From positions 302-64,301 of the forward strand of contig UCCS01000079.1 in assembly GCA_900470965.1 (NCBI GenBank): a stretch of DNA of 64,000 nt, given 5' to 3'. Source of the DNA: Hyphomicrobiales bacterium. Its GTDB lineage: Bacteria > Pseudomonadota > Alphaproteobacteria > Rhizobiales > Rhizobiaceae. The notes under the pieces were generated by a model. The model made no database searches, was not told where the DNA came from, and worked only from the letters and a program-made list of their open reading frames with translations. The number at the start of each line of letters is the position of its first letter. Within the stretch, counting starts at the first letter, position 1. This document shows, piece by piece, positions 9,005 to 18,377 of this stretch. The translations under genes were made by a program, and so were the position numbers.

Positions 9005-10002
9005 TATTTGGTGCTCCTGCCCTGCAGACGGATGCGGGGATCGAGGAAGCCGAGTGCGATATCGGAAATCAGCACGCCGATGACGTTCAGGAAAGCGAGG
9101 AACATAAGGAACGAACCGGCAAGGTACATGTCCTGGCTCTGCAGCGCCTTGATCAGCATCGGCCCGGTCGTCTCCAGGGACAGCACGATGGCGACGATCT
9201 CGGCGCCTGATATGATAGACGGCAGGATCGAGCCGATATCGGCAACGAAGAAGTTGAGCGCCATGCGCAGCGGATATTTGATAAGGGCGCGTATCGGATG
9301 CAGGCCCTTGGCGCGCGCCGTCGTCACATATTGCTTCTGCATCTCGTCGAGCAGATTGGCGCGAAGGCGGCGAATCATGCCGGCTGTGCCGGCCGTTCCG
9401 ACAATGACGACGGGGATCCAGAGGTGAGCAAGGATCGACCTCGCCTTCTCCCAACTCATCGGCTGGTTCAGATATTGCTGGTCCATCAGATGGCCGATGG
9501 AGAGCCCGAACCAGACATTGGCGAAATACATCAGGATCAGCGCCAACATGAAGTTCGGGATGGCGATGCCGAGCAAGCCCAGGAAGGTCAACCCGTAATC
9601 GCCCCAGCTATATTGATGGGTCGCCGAATAGATGCCGATCGGGAAGGCGATCAGCCAGGTGAGAAGGATGGTTGAGAAGGAGACGAGGATCGTCAGCCAC
9701 AGGCGGTCGCCCACAACGTCGGAAACCGGCAGCTGATATTCGAACGAATAGCCGAAATCGCCGTGCAGCATGCCGCCGACCCAGAAGAAGTAACGCACGA
9801 TCTCCGGTTGGTCGAAGCCGTATTGATGGCGCAGCTCCTCGATTTCCTGCAGGTTTGCAGTCTCGCCCTGGGCGCGCAGTTCGGCGATCTGGCTTTCGAA
9901 GAAGTCACCCGGCGGCAGTTCGATGATGACGAAGACCAGCGCCGATATCACGAGCAGGGTCGGCACCATGGCGGCGATACGCCAGAGGATATAGCGGATC
10001 AT
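9004..10002 (-). CDS. Oligopeptide-type ABC transporter permease (DppB/OppB-like)
   Basis: 332 residues beginning MIRYILWRIAAMVPTLLVIS, the usual start of a DppB/OppB permease. Six membrane segments and the EAA-like coupling helix (TTARAKGLHPIRALIKYPLR) are clear. The first periplasmic loop contains ELPPGDFFESQ, the family's conserved P-G-D element. It forms the inner-membrane channel together with the downstream permease. Its start lies 3 bp after the stop of the binding-protein gene, and its stop overlaps the next start, so the four transporter genes are tightly coupled. Confidence 0.93.
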   Translation of the reverse strand: MIRYILWRIAAMVPTLLVISALVFVIIELPPGDFFESQIAELRAQGETANLQEIEELRHQYGFDQPEIVRYFFWVGGMLHGDFGYSFEYQLPVSDVVGDRLWLTILVSFSTILLTWLIAFPIGIYSATHQYSWGDYGLTFLGLLGIAIPNFMLALILMYFANVWFGLSIGHLMDQQYLNQPMSWEKARSILAHLWIPVVIVGTAGTAGMIRRLRANLLDEMQKQYVTTARAKGLHPIRALIKYPLRMALNFFVADIGSILPSIISGAEIVAIVLSLETTGPMLIKALQSQDMYLAGSFLMFLAFLNVIGVLISDIALGFLDPRIRLQGRSTK

Positions 10003-10005
10003 CGC

Positions 10006-11910
10006 TCAGGCCTCCTTGAACCAGAAGGTGTCCGGCATGTAGACGCCGAGGAAAGAGGTCGGATCGAAGCCGTAGAGCGCGTGCTCCGGCACGTTCTGCA
10101 TTTTGGCGGATCTGAGGATCGGCTGCAGCGTGCTGTTGATGAGGCCGATCGAAAAGACCTGCTGGGTATAGAGGGACAGCATCTTGTGCCAGATAACCTC
10201 ACGCTCTTCCGTCGTGGCACTTGCGCCCCACTGATTCAGGAGATCCACAAGCTCGGCCGCCTCTGGCAGATCGGGCGCCTTGCCCTCCTGACCGGCCGAA
10301 AGATAGTACATGCCCCAGAGCGGCCATTGAAGCTGGTCATCGAGCGTAGGGGCTAGTCCATAGGGAGACATGTCGGCGGTCGGCACGCCGTTATCCAGCC
10401 CGTACCAGATCGACATCATGATCGAGCCGCTCATGGCGCGATTGCGGAAGACGTCGCGCTGCGAGGTGCGGGTGAAGAGCGCTAGACCGATATTGGCCCA
10501 GTGATCGTGCACGAGTTCCAGAACGTCCGTGTCGAGATTGCTCTCGCCGGCGGTCTCGACGGTGATCTCGGCGCGGCGCCCGTCAGGCAGCAGGCGGATG
10601 CCATCGCTGTCGCGCTTGTCGAGGCCGAGTTCGTCGAGCAGCTTGTTGGCGGTGTCGGGGTCGAAATTCACATAGGCGTCGGCATATTCCTGCTTGAAGA
10701 GCGGGCTTTCGGGCAGCACCGTATCGGCACTCGCCTTGCCGAGGCCGTAGAAGGCCACCATGTTGATCTCATGCCGGTTGATCGCCAGCGACAAGGCTCG
10801 GCGGAAGCGCACGTCGCGAAAGAGCGTGCGCCAGGCTTCGTCGGCGACATTGAGGTTCGGCAACAGTGTGATGCGCGAGCCGCGCGCCATCTTCCAGAGA
10901 TTGACCTTCACCGGGAAGCGCTTTTCAGCCTCTTTCAGGAAGGTGTAGTCGTTGAAGTCGATGCCGGTCGCCTGCAGGTCGGATTCGCCCGCACCCGCCT
11001 TGGCAGCGATGATCGAGGAGGAGGATACGTTGAGGATGAAGCGGTCGAGATAGGGCAGTTGCATGCCGTTCTCGTCCACACGGTGGAAGAACGGATTGCG
11101 CTCGAAGACGAACTGATCGGCCGGCGGAGCCGTGCGGTTCTGCCAGGGATCGAGCGTCGGCAGATCGGGATTGTTGGGTCGGGAAGCGAGGGCCATCTTG
11201 ATGTGCAGATCGGCCCACTTCTTGGCGCGGTTCTTTTTCATCAGCTCTTCGAGCTTGGCCTTGTCCTGAAAGCCTTTGTGGAACTGTTTCAGGTAATGGC
11301 CTGGGCCATAGATAACGAGCGGCAGAGGTCCGGCAAGCGCCGACAGAAAAACCGGGTTGGGCTTGTCCCAGCTATAGCGCACAGTCAGCTCGTCGAGCAC
11401 TTCGAAGCGCGGCAGGGAGCCGTGCGGACGCAGCTCCAGAGCGCCGCCGCCGGGCGTCAGTTCCTTGTTGAGGATGACTTCTTCCCACCAGTAGCGGAAG
11501 GCTTCCGCCGTGAAGGGATGACCGTCCGACCATCTGTGCCCCTCGCGCAGACGGAAGGTGAAGATCGTGTCATTCTCCGAGGTGAAGTCGCGCAGGATAT
11601 CGGGCTGGAACTGCAGCTTCGTGTCATAGCCGACCAGCCGGGAATAGCCGTAGACCGTCATGTAGCGGATATCGCGCACACCGCCGATGATGGTGCGCAC
11701 ATTGCCGCCATAGCTGCCGGGCACGCGGCCCATGTCCTTGAGATTGACGATACGCGGCTCAGTCGGAATGCGCTCAGCCATTGGCGGCAGACTGCCGTCA
11801 GCGACCCTGGCCTTCAAAAATTCTGGCTCGGCGACCTGCTGGGCCCGAAGCACCGAAGGCGCGATGACCGAACCGATCAGGCCACCGAGAAAGATGCGGC
11901 GCGTCACCAT
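10006..11910 (-). CDS. ABC transporter substrate-binding protein, family 5 (SBP_bac_5), Tat-type signal
   Basis: 634 residues, long for this family (commonly about 500-600). The N-terminus MVTRRIFLGGLIGSVIAPSV carries a twin-arginine motif (T-R-R-x-F-L) followed by a hydrophobic stretch and a likely cleavage after VLRA, so export by the Tat system is predicted. Family 5 features include YDTKLQFQPDILRDF, TFRLREGHRWSDGHPFTAEAF and FRRALSLAINRHEI, which are typical of peptide, nickel and opine/sugar-derivative binding proteins. The ligand cannot be deduced. The gene overlaps the upstream ATPase by one base (TGATG). Confidence 0.92.
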   Translation of the reverse strand: MVTRRIFLGGLIGSVIAPSVLRAQQVAEPEFLKARVADGSLPPMAERIPTEPRIVNLKDMGRVPGSYGGNVRTIIGGVRDIRYMTVYGYSRLVGYDTKLQFQPDILRDFTSENDTIFTFRLREGHRWSDGHPFTAEAFRYWWEEVILNKELTPGGGALELRPHGSLPRFEVLDELTVRYSWDKPNPVFLSALAGPLPLVIYGPGHYLKQFHKGFQDKAKLEELMKKNRAKKWADLHIKMALASRPNNPDLPTLDPWQNRTAPPADQFVFERNPFFHRVDENGMQLPYLDRFILNVSSSSIIAAKAGAGESDLQATGIDFNDYTFLKEAEKRFPVKVNLWKMARGSRITLLPNLNVADEAWRTLFRDVRFRRALSLAINRHEINMVAFYGLGKASADTVLPESPLFKQEYADAYVNFDPDTANKLLDELGLDKRDSDGIRLLPDGRRAEITVETAGESNLDTDVLELVHDHWANIGLALFTRTSQRDVFRNRAMSGSIMMSIWYGLDNGVPTADMSPYGLAPTLDDQLQWPLWGMYYLSAGQEGKAPDLPEAAELVDLLNQWGASATTEEREVIWHKMLSLYTQQVFSIGLINSTLQPILRSAKMQNVPEHALYGFDPTSFLGVYMPDTFWFKEA

Positions 11911-13799
11911 CAGACTAGCTCCTTCGCATCGGCGCCCTTGCGGGCGCGCACCAGATGGCCGCCGCCGAGATCGGCATAAGCGAGTTCGGAGGCGTCATCG
12001 TGGTCCGCCCGGAAGACAGGCCCCCAATTCTGCTTATCGGCCGCTCCGTTTTCCTGCAGCGCCTTGAAGTCGAGCGGCCGGTCGAGATCCGGAAAGGGAA
12101 CGGCGGCAAGCAATGACTTCGTATAGGGGTGAACCGGATTGCGCAGAATGATCTCACGCGGGGCGATCTCGACGATACGGCCCTTGCACATGACTGCGAT
12201 GCGGTCTGCCATGTAGTCGACGACTGCGAGATTGTGCGAGATGAACAGATAGGTGAGCCCCAGTTCTTTCTGCAGATCTTTCAGAAGGTTGAGGATCTGC
12301 GCCTGCACAGACACGTCGAGGGCCGATACCGGTTCGTCGAGGATGAGAAGCTTGGGGCCAAGGGCGAGCGCGCGGGCAATCCCGATGCGCTGGCGCTGGC
12401 CACCGGAGAAGCTGTGTGGATAGCGGTTGAGGTAGCGCCGGTCGAGGCCGATCGCGCCCATCAGCGCCTCGACCTTGGCCCTGCGCTCGGCGCTGTTGCC
12501 ACGATCGTGGATTTCGAGCGGCTCGCTGAGGATATTGCGCACCGTCATGCGCGGCGAAAGCGAAGAAACCGGGTCCTGAAACACCATCTGGATCTTGGTG
12601 CGCAGGTCCTGCAGTTCCGAACCCTTGACGGAGAGGACGTCGATGACATCCTTGCCGTCGTTGAAGACGACCGCGCCGCTGTCAGGCGTGATCGCGCGCA
12701 TGAGGATCTTGCTGACGGTCGTTTTGCCGCAGCCGGATTCGCCGACGAGCCCCAGACATTCGCCACGGCGGATATCGAAGCTGACGTCGTCGACAGCGTG
12801 CACGACCGTGGCTTCCTGGCCGCCGAAGAAGCTACGCTTGCGTGTCTTGTAGGTCTTCGAAAGGTTGGCGACGGAAAGGAGCACGCCGGGCGCTTCCTTT
12901 TCGACCGGCTTCTTCTTGCCGATCATCGATTCCAGGTTGACCGGAACCTCCCGCAGAGCTTTCAAGCGCTCGCCCGGCTTCATGTCGAAATGCGGAACCG
13001 CAGCCATCAGGGCCTTGAGATAGGGATGTTGCGGATTGCGGAAGATTGCCTCGACCGGGCCGGCTTCCATGATCTCGCCGTGATAGATCACCACCACTTC
13101 ATCGGCCATATTGGCGACGACCCCGAGATCGTGGGTGATGAGCAGCATGGCCATGCCAAGCTTGGCCTGCAGGTCGCGCAGCAGTTCGAGAATCTGGGCC
13201 TGGATCGTCACGTCGAGCGCGGTGGTCGGCTCGTCGGCAATCAGGAGCGCCGGCTTGCAGATCAGCGCCATGGCGATCATGGCGCGCTGGCGCATGCCGC
13301 CCGAAAGCTCGAACGGATACATGTCGTAGGTGCGTTTCGGATTGGAAAAGCCGACGAGGCCAAGCATTTCCTCGGTGCGCTCGCGCGCTTCCTTCTTGTC
13401 GGCATTCGTGTGGATCAGCAAAACCTCGCCGATCTGATTACCGACCGTGTGGAGCGGTGAGAGCGACGTCATCGGCTCCTGGAAGATGGTCGCCATACGG
13501 CGGCCGCGCAGGTCGCGCATTTCGGCGCTATCACGCGACAGGGAGAGAATATCGGTCGCCTTGCCATCCAGCGGGTCGGTAAACAGGATGCGGCCGCTCG
13601 CATGGGCCGGTGCCGGCAGGATGCCCATGATCGACTGGCTGATAACAGATTTGCCGGAGCCGCTTTCGCCAACGAGGGCAGTCACTTTCCCCGGCAGGAT
13701 GCGGAGATTGGCTTCCTTTACGACGCGCAGTCGGTCGCCGAAAACGGAGAAGGCGACGTCCAGATTCTCAATACGCAACAGATCGGCTGCAGACGCCAT
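11910..13799 (-). CDS. ABC transporter ATP-binding protein with two NBDs (DppD-DppF fusion type)
   Basis: 629 residues with two complete nucleotide-binding domains. NBD1 has Walker A GESGSGKSVIS near residue 43, signature LSGGMRQRAMIA and Walker B LLIADEPTTALD, then the oligopeptide C-terminal tail (NPQHPYLKALMAAVP). NBD2 has GESGCGKTTVS near residue 358, SGGQRQRIGIARAL and LLILDEPVSALD, then NPVHPYTKSLLAAVP. Both are fully canonical, in contrast to the degenerate ABC protein at 1.2-3.9 kb. It powers the importer made with the three downstream genes; the layout resembles YejABEF-type peptide systems but the substrate is unknown. It is the first gene of the block, and the 183 bp upstream of it include an imperfect hairpin near 13948-13969 that may end the cyclase gene. 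Confidence 0.94.
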   Translation of the reverse strand: MASAADLLRIENLDVAFSVFGDRLRVVKEANLRILPGKVTALVGESGSGKSVISQSIMGILPAPAHASGRILFTDPLDGKATDILSLSRDSAEMRDLRGRRMATIFQEPMTSLSPLHTVGNQIGEVLLIHTNADKKEARERTEEMLGLVGFSNPKRTYDMYPFELSGGMRQRAMIAMALICKPALLIADEPTTALDVTIQAQILELLRDLQAKLGMAMLLITHDLGVVANMADEVVVIYHGEIMEAGPVEAIFRNPQHPYLKALMAAVPHFDMKPGERLKALREVPVNLESMIGKKKPVEKEAPGVLLSVANLSKTYKTRKRSFFGGQEATVVHAVDDVSFDIRRGECLGLVGESGCGKTTVSKILMRAITPDSGAVVFNDGKDVIDVLSVKGSELQDLRTKIQMVFQDPVSSLSPRMTVRNILSEPLEIHDRGNSAERRAKVEALMGAIGLDRRYLNRYPHSFSGGQRQRIGIARALALGPKLLILDEPVSALDVSVQAQILNLLKDLQKELGLTYLFISHNLAVVDYMADRIAVMCKGRIVEIAPREIILRNPVHPYTKSLLAAVPFPDLDRPLDFKALQENGAADKQNWGPVFRADHDDASELAYADLGGGHLVRARKGADAKELV

Positions 13800-13982
13800 A
13801 CCAACGAAATTCCCCAGTCTTTTGTGTTCCCGTTAAGGCACACTATCGTACCGTAAACGGGGTGTCTAGTTGATGACAGGCATGGGGAAAAGCACCGCAT
13901 GGCGTCTATTTTACAAGGCGCTTGATGCGAGGGTTCTCATGTACGGTGCAGCGGCTAAAGCGGCTGCAATGTTCGCGCGTGA

Positions 13983-15323
13983 TTACTGAATGAATTTTTC
14001 GATCGGCGTACGTTTTACCTGTTTCTTGTCGCGGTGAAGCATGATGACCTGTTCGGCTTCCGAAAGGCCGTTCTGAACGGATTCGCGGAAGCCTTCGTCG
14101 ACATGGAGGCCGGATGCCGGCGCCCGCGGTTGCAGCACCGTCACCTTCTGGCGAATGCCGCGCAGCTTTTCCTCGCCGAGCGTGATCCATTCGCCGCCGC
14201 AATAACCAGCGAAGGCTTGGCTCGCGACGACCTCGCGGCTGTATTTCTTCGTTAGCACCTGCAGGCGCTGCACCTCGTTCACTGCAGAGCCGAAGGCGGA
14301 GAAGGTAAGGCGGTCCTTCAGGCCGACATTGCCGAACATGACATTGCCGACATGCAGGCCGATGCCGTAGCCGATCTTCGGAAGGCCCTTCGCCTCGCGA
14401 TCCTTGTTCAGTTCAGCAACCCGCGCCTGCGCATGATGCACTGCTGAAAGCGCTGCCTCGCAGGCGATCTTGGACGGGTCCTTGTGGCGACCGCAGGGAT
14501 ACACGGCCAGGAAGCCGTCGCCGAGGAAACTCAGGATTTCGCCGCCGTTGCGATTGAAGGGCGCGGCGATCGCGTCGAAGAACTGGTTGAGCGTATCGAT
14601 GTAGGCCTGCCTGCCTTCCTTCTCGGCATACATGGTCGATTCGCGCATATCCGCCATGACGAGAGCGGCGCGGATCGTCTCACCATCGCCACGGCGAACC
14701 TGGCCGTTCAACACGCGTTTGCCAGCATCGCCGCCGAGATAGGTGGTCAGCATATTGTTGGCGAGCTTGGCAAGCACCGCCATCTTGGCGGCAACCGCCA
14801 GATGGTTCTGCATGCGCAGCAGCGCGTCGATCATATCGTCGGAAAAGCCGGCCGGGCTATCGGTCGACCAGGAGCCCATCATGCCCTGCACCGAACCGTC
14901 GCCGAAGGGTTGCACGAAGGCGAGGTAATCGGTGACCTTTTCCTGCCGGAGATCCTCAAAGATCGGAAATTCGCTCGGGCCGTCAGGCATGATGCGGCGG
15001 CGGATATGCTGCAGATTGTTGTCGAGAAGATGGAAATAAGGGCTCTGCAGGAAACGGTCCGGCTTCTGGCCGGCCGGCATGCGGAAGCCCTCGATGGTCA
15101 CGCCGCTGGAGCGCTTCCAGGTAAAGCTCAGCGCGTCGTAAAGCGGATGCAGCATTGAGAAGGTCAGGTGCACGCGCGCGAGTGGCAGGCCGGCGGCCGC
15201 AAGCCGCTCGCAGAAACCGCGCACGATGTTTTCAAGGTCGTCACCGGCCAGCGAAGAATTCGTCAGCCATTCAGCAACACGGTCCAACAAAATGGAGGAT
15301 ACGCTGGATTCGATCGTGCTCAT
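13983..15323 (-). CDS. Soluble class III nucleotide cyclase, atypical substrate-specificity residues
   Basis: About 446 residues. The N-terminal ~200 residues look like a sensory domain of a type seen in rhizobial cyclases, with no membrane segment. The catalytic domain follows: ALVMADMRESTMYAE with the first metal Asp (about residue 220), SFLGDGFLAVYP with the second Asp, and FSAFGSAVNEVQRL with the transition-state Asn and Arg. The two positions that normally select adenine (Lys before FxGD, and Asp before T-V-N) are both Ser here. It could therefore use another nucleotide or have relaxed specificity. I took MSTIES as the start; an ATG six codons earlier (15341) is also possible. It lies between the ABC/glycosyltransferase block and a nucleotide-sugar dehydrogenase. 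Confidence 0.85.
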   Translation of the reverse strand: MSTIESSVSSILLDRVAEWLTNSSLAGDDLENIVRGFCERLAAAGLPLARVHLTFSMLHPLYDALSFTWKRSSGVTIEGFRMPAGQKPDRFLQSPYFHLLDNNLQHIRRRIMPDGPSEFPIFEDLRQEKVTDYLAFVQPFGDGSVQGMMGSWSTDSPAGFSDDMIDALLRMQNHLAVAAKMAVLAKLANNMLTTYLGGDAGKRVLNGQVRRGDGETIRAALVMADMRESTMYAEKEGRQAYIDTLNQFFDAIAAPFNRNGGEILSFLGDGFLAVYPCGRHKDPSKIACEAALSAVHHAQARVAELNKDREAKGLPKIGYGIGLHVGNVMFGNVGLKDRLTFSAFGSAVNEVQRLQVLTKKYSREVVASQAFAGYCGGEWITLGEEKLRGIRQKVTVLQPRAPASGLHVDEGFRESVQNGLSEAEQVIMLHRDKKQVKRTPIEKFIQ

Positions 15324-15741
15324 TCTTGGTATTATCCTCATGGCGCACGTCCATCCCGAAAGGCAAAAACAACCCGGACCTGCCCATTCAGAATGAGCAG
15401 ATCACAAAGAAATCAGGATGTACGAGCGGTATTATCGTGTCAACGATTGCCGATGACCGGCTATGACACCCGCCGGCTTCCGACCTCCTGGAAACGGGCG
15501 AGCAATCTTTGCAAAGTGGTTCATTATCATTTGCCAAAATAGGCACGCTGAAAGTGCGAAACAATGGGATTCTGATTTTTTTTGTGCGTCCCGGTTGCCG
15601 GGATGGCGACCCCGAGTCATTTTGGCCACACCCTGTTGAAGATTCCAAGGCGCAGCACGACCAGACACTGCGAGCGGGCTGGGTTTAATTTGCCGCGATC
15701 ATGCATTAGATCAGCGTTTGGATTCACTTTTTGCAAAAGGC
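15324..15741. other. Intergenic region between divergent cyclase and sugar dehydrogenase genes
   Basis: About 420 bp with no convincing gene on either strand. A short perfect hairpin (15589-15594 with 15598-15603, TTG loop) lies just after a run of eight T on the plus strand. The T-run is on the wrong side for a plus-strand terminator, and the minus strand reads as A. The region must contain the divergent promoters of its two flanking genes, but I cannot point to them. Confidence 0.5.
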
Positions 15742-17091
15742 ATGGCCTTGGACGCACGCTTTTCCACTTTCGAGACGCTCTCAAAGAAGATTGAGGCCCG
15801 CACTGCGCGCGCCGGCATCATAGGTCTTGGTTATGTCGGCCTGCCGCTGGCGATCGCTGTGGCGCGCAGCGGCTTTGCCGTGACCGGCTTCGATATCGAT
15901 CCGAAGAAGATCGTCGCGCTGGATGCCCGCCGCTCCTATATCGATGCGGTGACGAGCGAGGCGCTGACGGCCGAGATCGATGCGGGGCGGTTCTCCTCGA
16001 CGACCGATTTCGCCAGCCTTTCTGATTGCGACGTGATCGTCATCTGTGTGCCGACGCCGCTCACCAAACATCGCGATCCCGATCTTTCCTTCGTGGAGGC
16101 GACGTCGCGGTCGATCGCCGCCCATCTGCGGCCGGGCCAGCTCATCGTGCTAGAATCGACAACCTATCCCGGCACGACCGATGACATCGTGAAGGTCATT
16201 CTCGAAGGGACCGGCCTGAAATCCGGCTCCGACTTCTTCGTCGGTTTCTCGCCGGAGCGCGAAGACCCCGGCAATCAGCATTACCACACCGCGACGATCC
16301 CGAAGGTCGTTGCAGGCGATGGCACGCAGGCCCTGTCGCTGATGAAATCTTTCTACGGTGCCGTCGTCTCGACCGTCGTTCCGGTCTCCTCCAATGCAAC
16401 GGCGGAAGCGGTCAAGCTCACCGAAAACATCTTCCGCTCGGTCAATATCGCACTCGTCAACGAGCTGAAGACCGTCTATGCGGCAATGGGCATCGATGTC
16501 TGGGAAGTCATCGACGCCGCCAAGACCAAGCCGTTCGGCTATATGCCTTTCTATCCCGGTCCTGGTCTCGGTGGTCACTGCATTCCGATCGACCCTTTCT
16601 ACCTCACCTGGAAGTCGCGTGAATACGAGCTGCCGACACGCTTCATCGAGCTTGCCGGCGAAATCAATTCGGCGATGCCGCGCTATGTCGTCGGCAAGCT
16701 GGCCGAGGCGCTGGATATTCGTGCCGGCAAGGCGCTCAGCCGCTCACGCGTCCTCGTGCTTGGCCTCGCCTATAAGAAAAACGTTGCCGATATCAGGGAA
16801 AGCCCGTCGCTGCGCCTGATTGAAATCATCGAGGAGCGCGGCGGCAAGGCGGACTATCATGATCCCTTCGTCGCGGAGATTCCGCCGACCCGTGAATATC
16901 AGGCGCTGAAGGGCCGGAACTCCATCGACCTGACGCCGGAAGCCATTGCGGGATACGACGCGGTTCTCATCGCGACCGATCACGACGTGATCGACTATGC
17001 GGCTCTTTCGAAGAGCGCCAAACTGATTGTCGATACCCGAAACGTCTTCAGCCGGCTCGGCCTTACTGCCGATCACGTCATCAAGGCGTAA
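15742..17091 (+). CDS. UDP-N-acetylglucosamine/UDP-sugar 6-dehydrogenase family (WecC/TviB-like)
   Basis: About 449 residues. The N-terminal Rossmann domain has AGIIGLGYVGLPLAIAVARSGF (GxGxxG) and VICVPTPLTKHRDPDLS. The catalytic site is GPGLGGHCIPIDPFYL with the nucleophilic Cys, and the C-terminal UDP-binding domain ends near residue 440. The H-C-I-P-x-D-P motif points to the UDP-HexNAc 6-dehydrogenase branch, which makes uronic-acid-type precursors for capsular, exo- or O-polysaccharides using two NAD+. It is cytosolic. The ATG at 15742 was chosen; a TTG at 15718 is the only in-frame alternative upstream and has no ribosome site. Its 3' end overlaps the convergent DUF3095 gene by 11 bp. 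It fits with the glycosyltransferases nearby. Confidence 0.9.
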   Translation: MALDARFSTFETLSKKIEARTARAGIIGLGYVGLPLAIAVARSGFAVTGFDIDPKKIVALDARRSYIDAVTSEALTAEIDAGRFSSTTDFASLSDCDVIVICVPTPLTKHRDPDLSFVEATSRSIAAHLRPGQLIVLESTTYPGTTDDIVKVILEGTGLKSGSDFFVGFSPEREDPGNQHYHTATIPKVVAGDGTQALSLMKSFYGAVVSTVVPVSSNATAEAVKLTENIFRSVNIALVNELKTVYAAMGIDVWEVIDAAKTKPFGYMPFYPGPGLGGHCIPIDPFYLTWKSREYELPTRFIELAGEINSAMPRYVVGKLAEALDIRAGKALSRSRVLVLGLAYKKNVADIRESPSLRLIEIIEERGGKADYHDPFVAEIPPTREYQALKGRNSIDLTPEAIAGYDAVLIATDHDVIDYAALSKSAKLIVDTRNVFSRLGLTADHVIKA

Positions 17092-18247
17092 CGAGCACAT
17101 CGGAAAGCTGCTTGCCGGTGATCTGGCTGGCGGCGACGGCGTAACCGCCGGCAGCGCCATCGATGAAATGCATGTGGTCGCGCGACAACGGCGTCGGTAC
17201 GAAGCAGGTCATCAGTGCCGATGATTGGCGGTGCAAGCCGTAACGCGCCACGCCCTTTTCCTGCGCCTGCTTCAATAGCATCTCGATGCGGGCGAAGTGG
17301 GCGGCGTCGACGTCGATGGTCATCTTCAACCCGTCGTCGAATTTGCGGAAATCCGAATTGCCCGAGACGTCCTTCTTGTAGCGGCGCGCGTTGAAATGGG
17401 CGAAGGTGATGCCGAATTTGTGCAGGAAAACGATCAGGCCGATCTGCAGCAGAATGAGGAACTTTTGCCGCAGGCGTTTGCCCTCCGGCGCCGTAGCATT
17501 CACCTCCCGATTGATGCCCTTCATCGAGAATCCAAGCTCCGGCCCGTCTTCCGGCACGGGATGCCCGCTGCGGTTCTGTTCGGCTGTGATCGAAACGATA
17601 CCGGCAACGAGAGCTTGAAATTCCGGGCCCGGACCATCCTCGCCGGGTACGGCGATGATCGAGACGATCTCGCCGTTGCGGGCCTCGATCGGGCTCCAGC
17701 GACAGGAGAGGCCGCTCAGATCCGGCCGAGTGCCGGGTCCAGCCTTTTTGACGCCGTACCGGCCCATCTTCATGTTCTTCTCGGCCCAGATCGTGCCACC
17801 GCCGGAAAACATCGCATAGGTGACGTAAGCACTTGCCGAATAGCGGGCGACGCGCACATCGAGACCTTCCGCGCGGATATCGGCGATCGGCACGATGGCG
17901 ATACGAAGATCGAGGTCAAGATCCTCCTTCACCCAGACCTGCGTTGCGGCAAGCGCCACGCGCGCTTCCTTCTCAAGCGAAGCGGGTAAGGCGATCAGCG
18001 CGCCGTCACCGGCAAAGACGAAGGGATAGTCGCCTTTGCCGACGGCATTCAGCACTGCGGAAATGACGCTGGCGCCGGCCATGTTGACGTCCTTGTAGCG
18101 GCCGCCGGAAATCGCTTTCGTCGAGCCGACGATATCGGCCATCGCCAGCACCCACCCTTCGGGCAGCGGCTGGTAATTGCTCTCATCGGTCACGCCTTCG
18201 AAGTCGCTGAAGACCGGCACGTTGGCGAAGAATGCGTCATTGGACAT
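17081..18247 (-). CDS. DUF3095 family protein, cyclase-like N-terminal domain
   Basis: 388 residues. The N-terminus contains LAMADIVGSTKAISGG and, about 50 residues on, YPFVFAGDGALIALP. These two elements look like the metal-binding beta-hairpins of class III nucleotide cyclases (D-I-x-G-S-T and F-x-G-D-G). The middle and C-terminal parts match what I know as DUF3095, for which no biochemical function is established. The C-terminus includes a hydrophobic stretch (LILLQIGLIVFLHKFGITF) that may be membrane-associated. The start at MSNDAFF was chosen; ATG at 18256 three codons earlier is possible. It converges on the sugar dehydrogenase with overlapping 3' ends and diverges from the methyltransferase at 18378. 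Confidence 0.8.
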   Translation of the reverse strand: MSNDAFFANVPVFSDFEGVTDESNYQPLPEGWVLAMADIVGSTKAISGGRYKDVNMAGASVISAVLNAVGKGDYPFVFAGDGALIALPASLEKEARVALAATQVWVKEDLDLDLRIAIVPIADIRAEGLDVRVARYSASAYVTYAMFSGGGTIWAEKNMKMGRYGVKKAGPGTRPDLSGLSCRWSPIEARNGEIVSIIAVPGEDGPGPEFQALVAGIVSITAEQNRSGHPVPEDGPELGFSMKGINREVNATAPEGKRLRQKFLILLQIGLIVFLHKFGITFAHFNARRYKKDVSGNSDFRKFDDGLKMTIDVDAAHFARIEMLLKQAQEKGVARYGLHRQSSALMTCFVPTPLSRDHMHFIDGAAGGYAVAASQITGKQLSDVLVTP

Positions 18248-18377
18248 CTCGTTCATGAGGCCGAGTTTATCACAGACCCGTGTTGCCGCTGCAATGGCAA
18301 TTTGCGTTTCCGGCAATCGACTTACACTGCATCGATATGGTAGCACCACTGACATATTTTATGACGGACAGGACAAG

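Noticed and set aside
9005..9454. N-terminal extension of the second permease
   Set aside because: It overlaps the first permease gene; the TAATG junction gives the real start at 9004.
10501..11979. 492-codon plus-strand frame opposite the binding-protein gene
   Set aside because: Shadow of a clear SBP_bac_5 gene.
15589..15603. Hairpin after a T-run as a terminator
   Set aside because: The T-run precedes the stem on the plus strand, the wrong order; the minus strand has an A-run.
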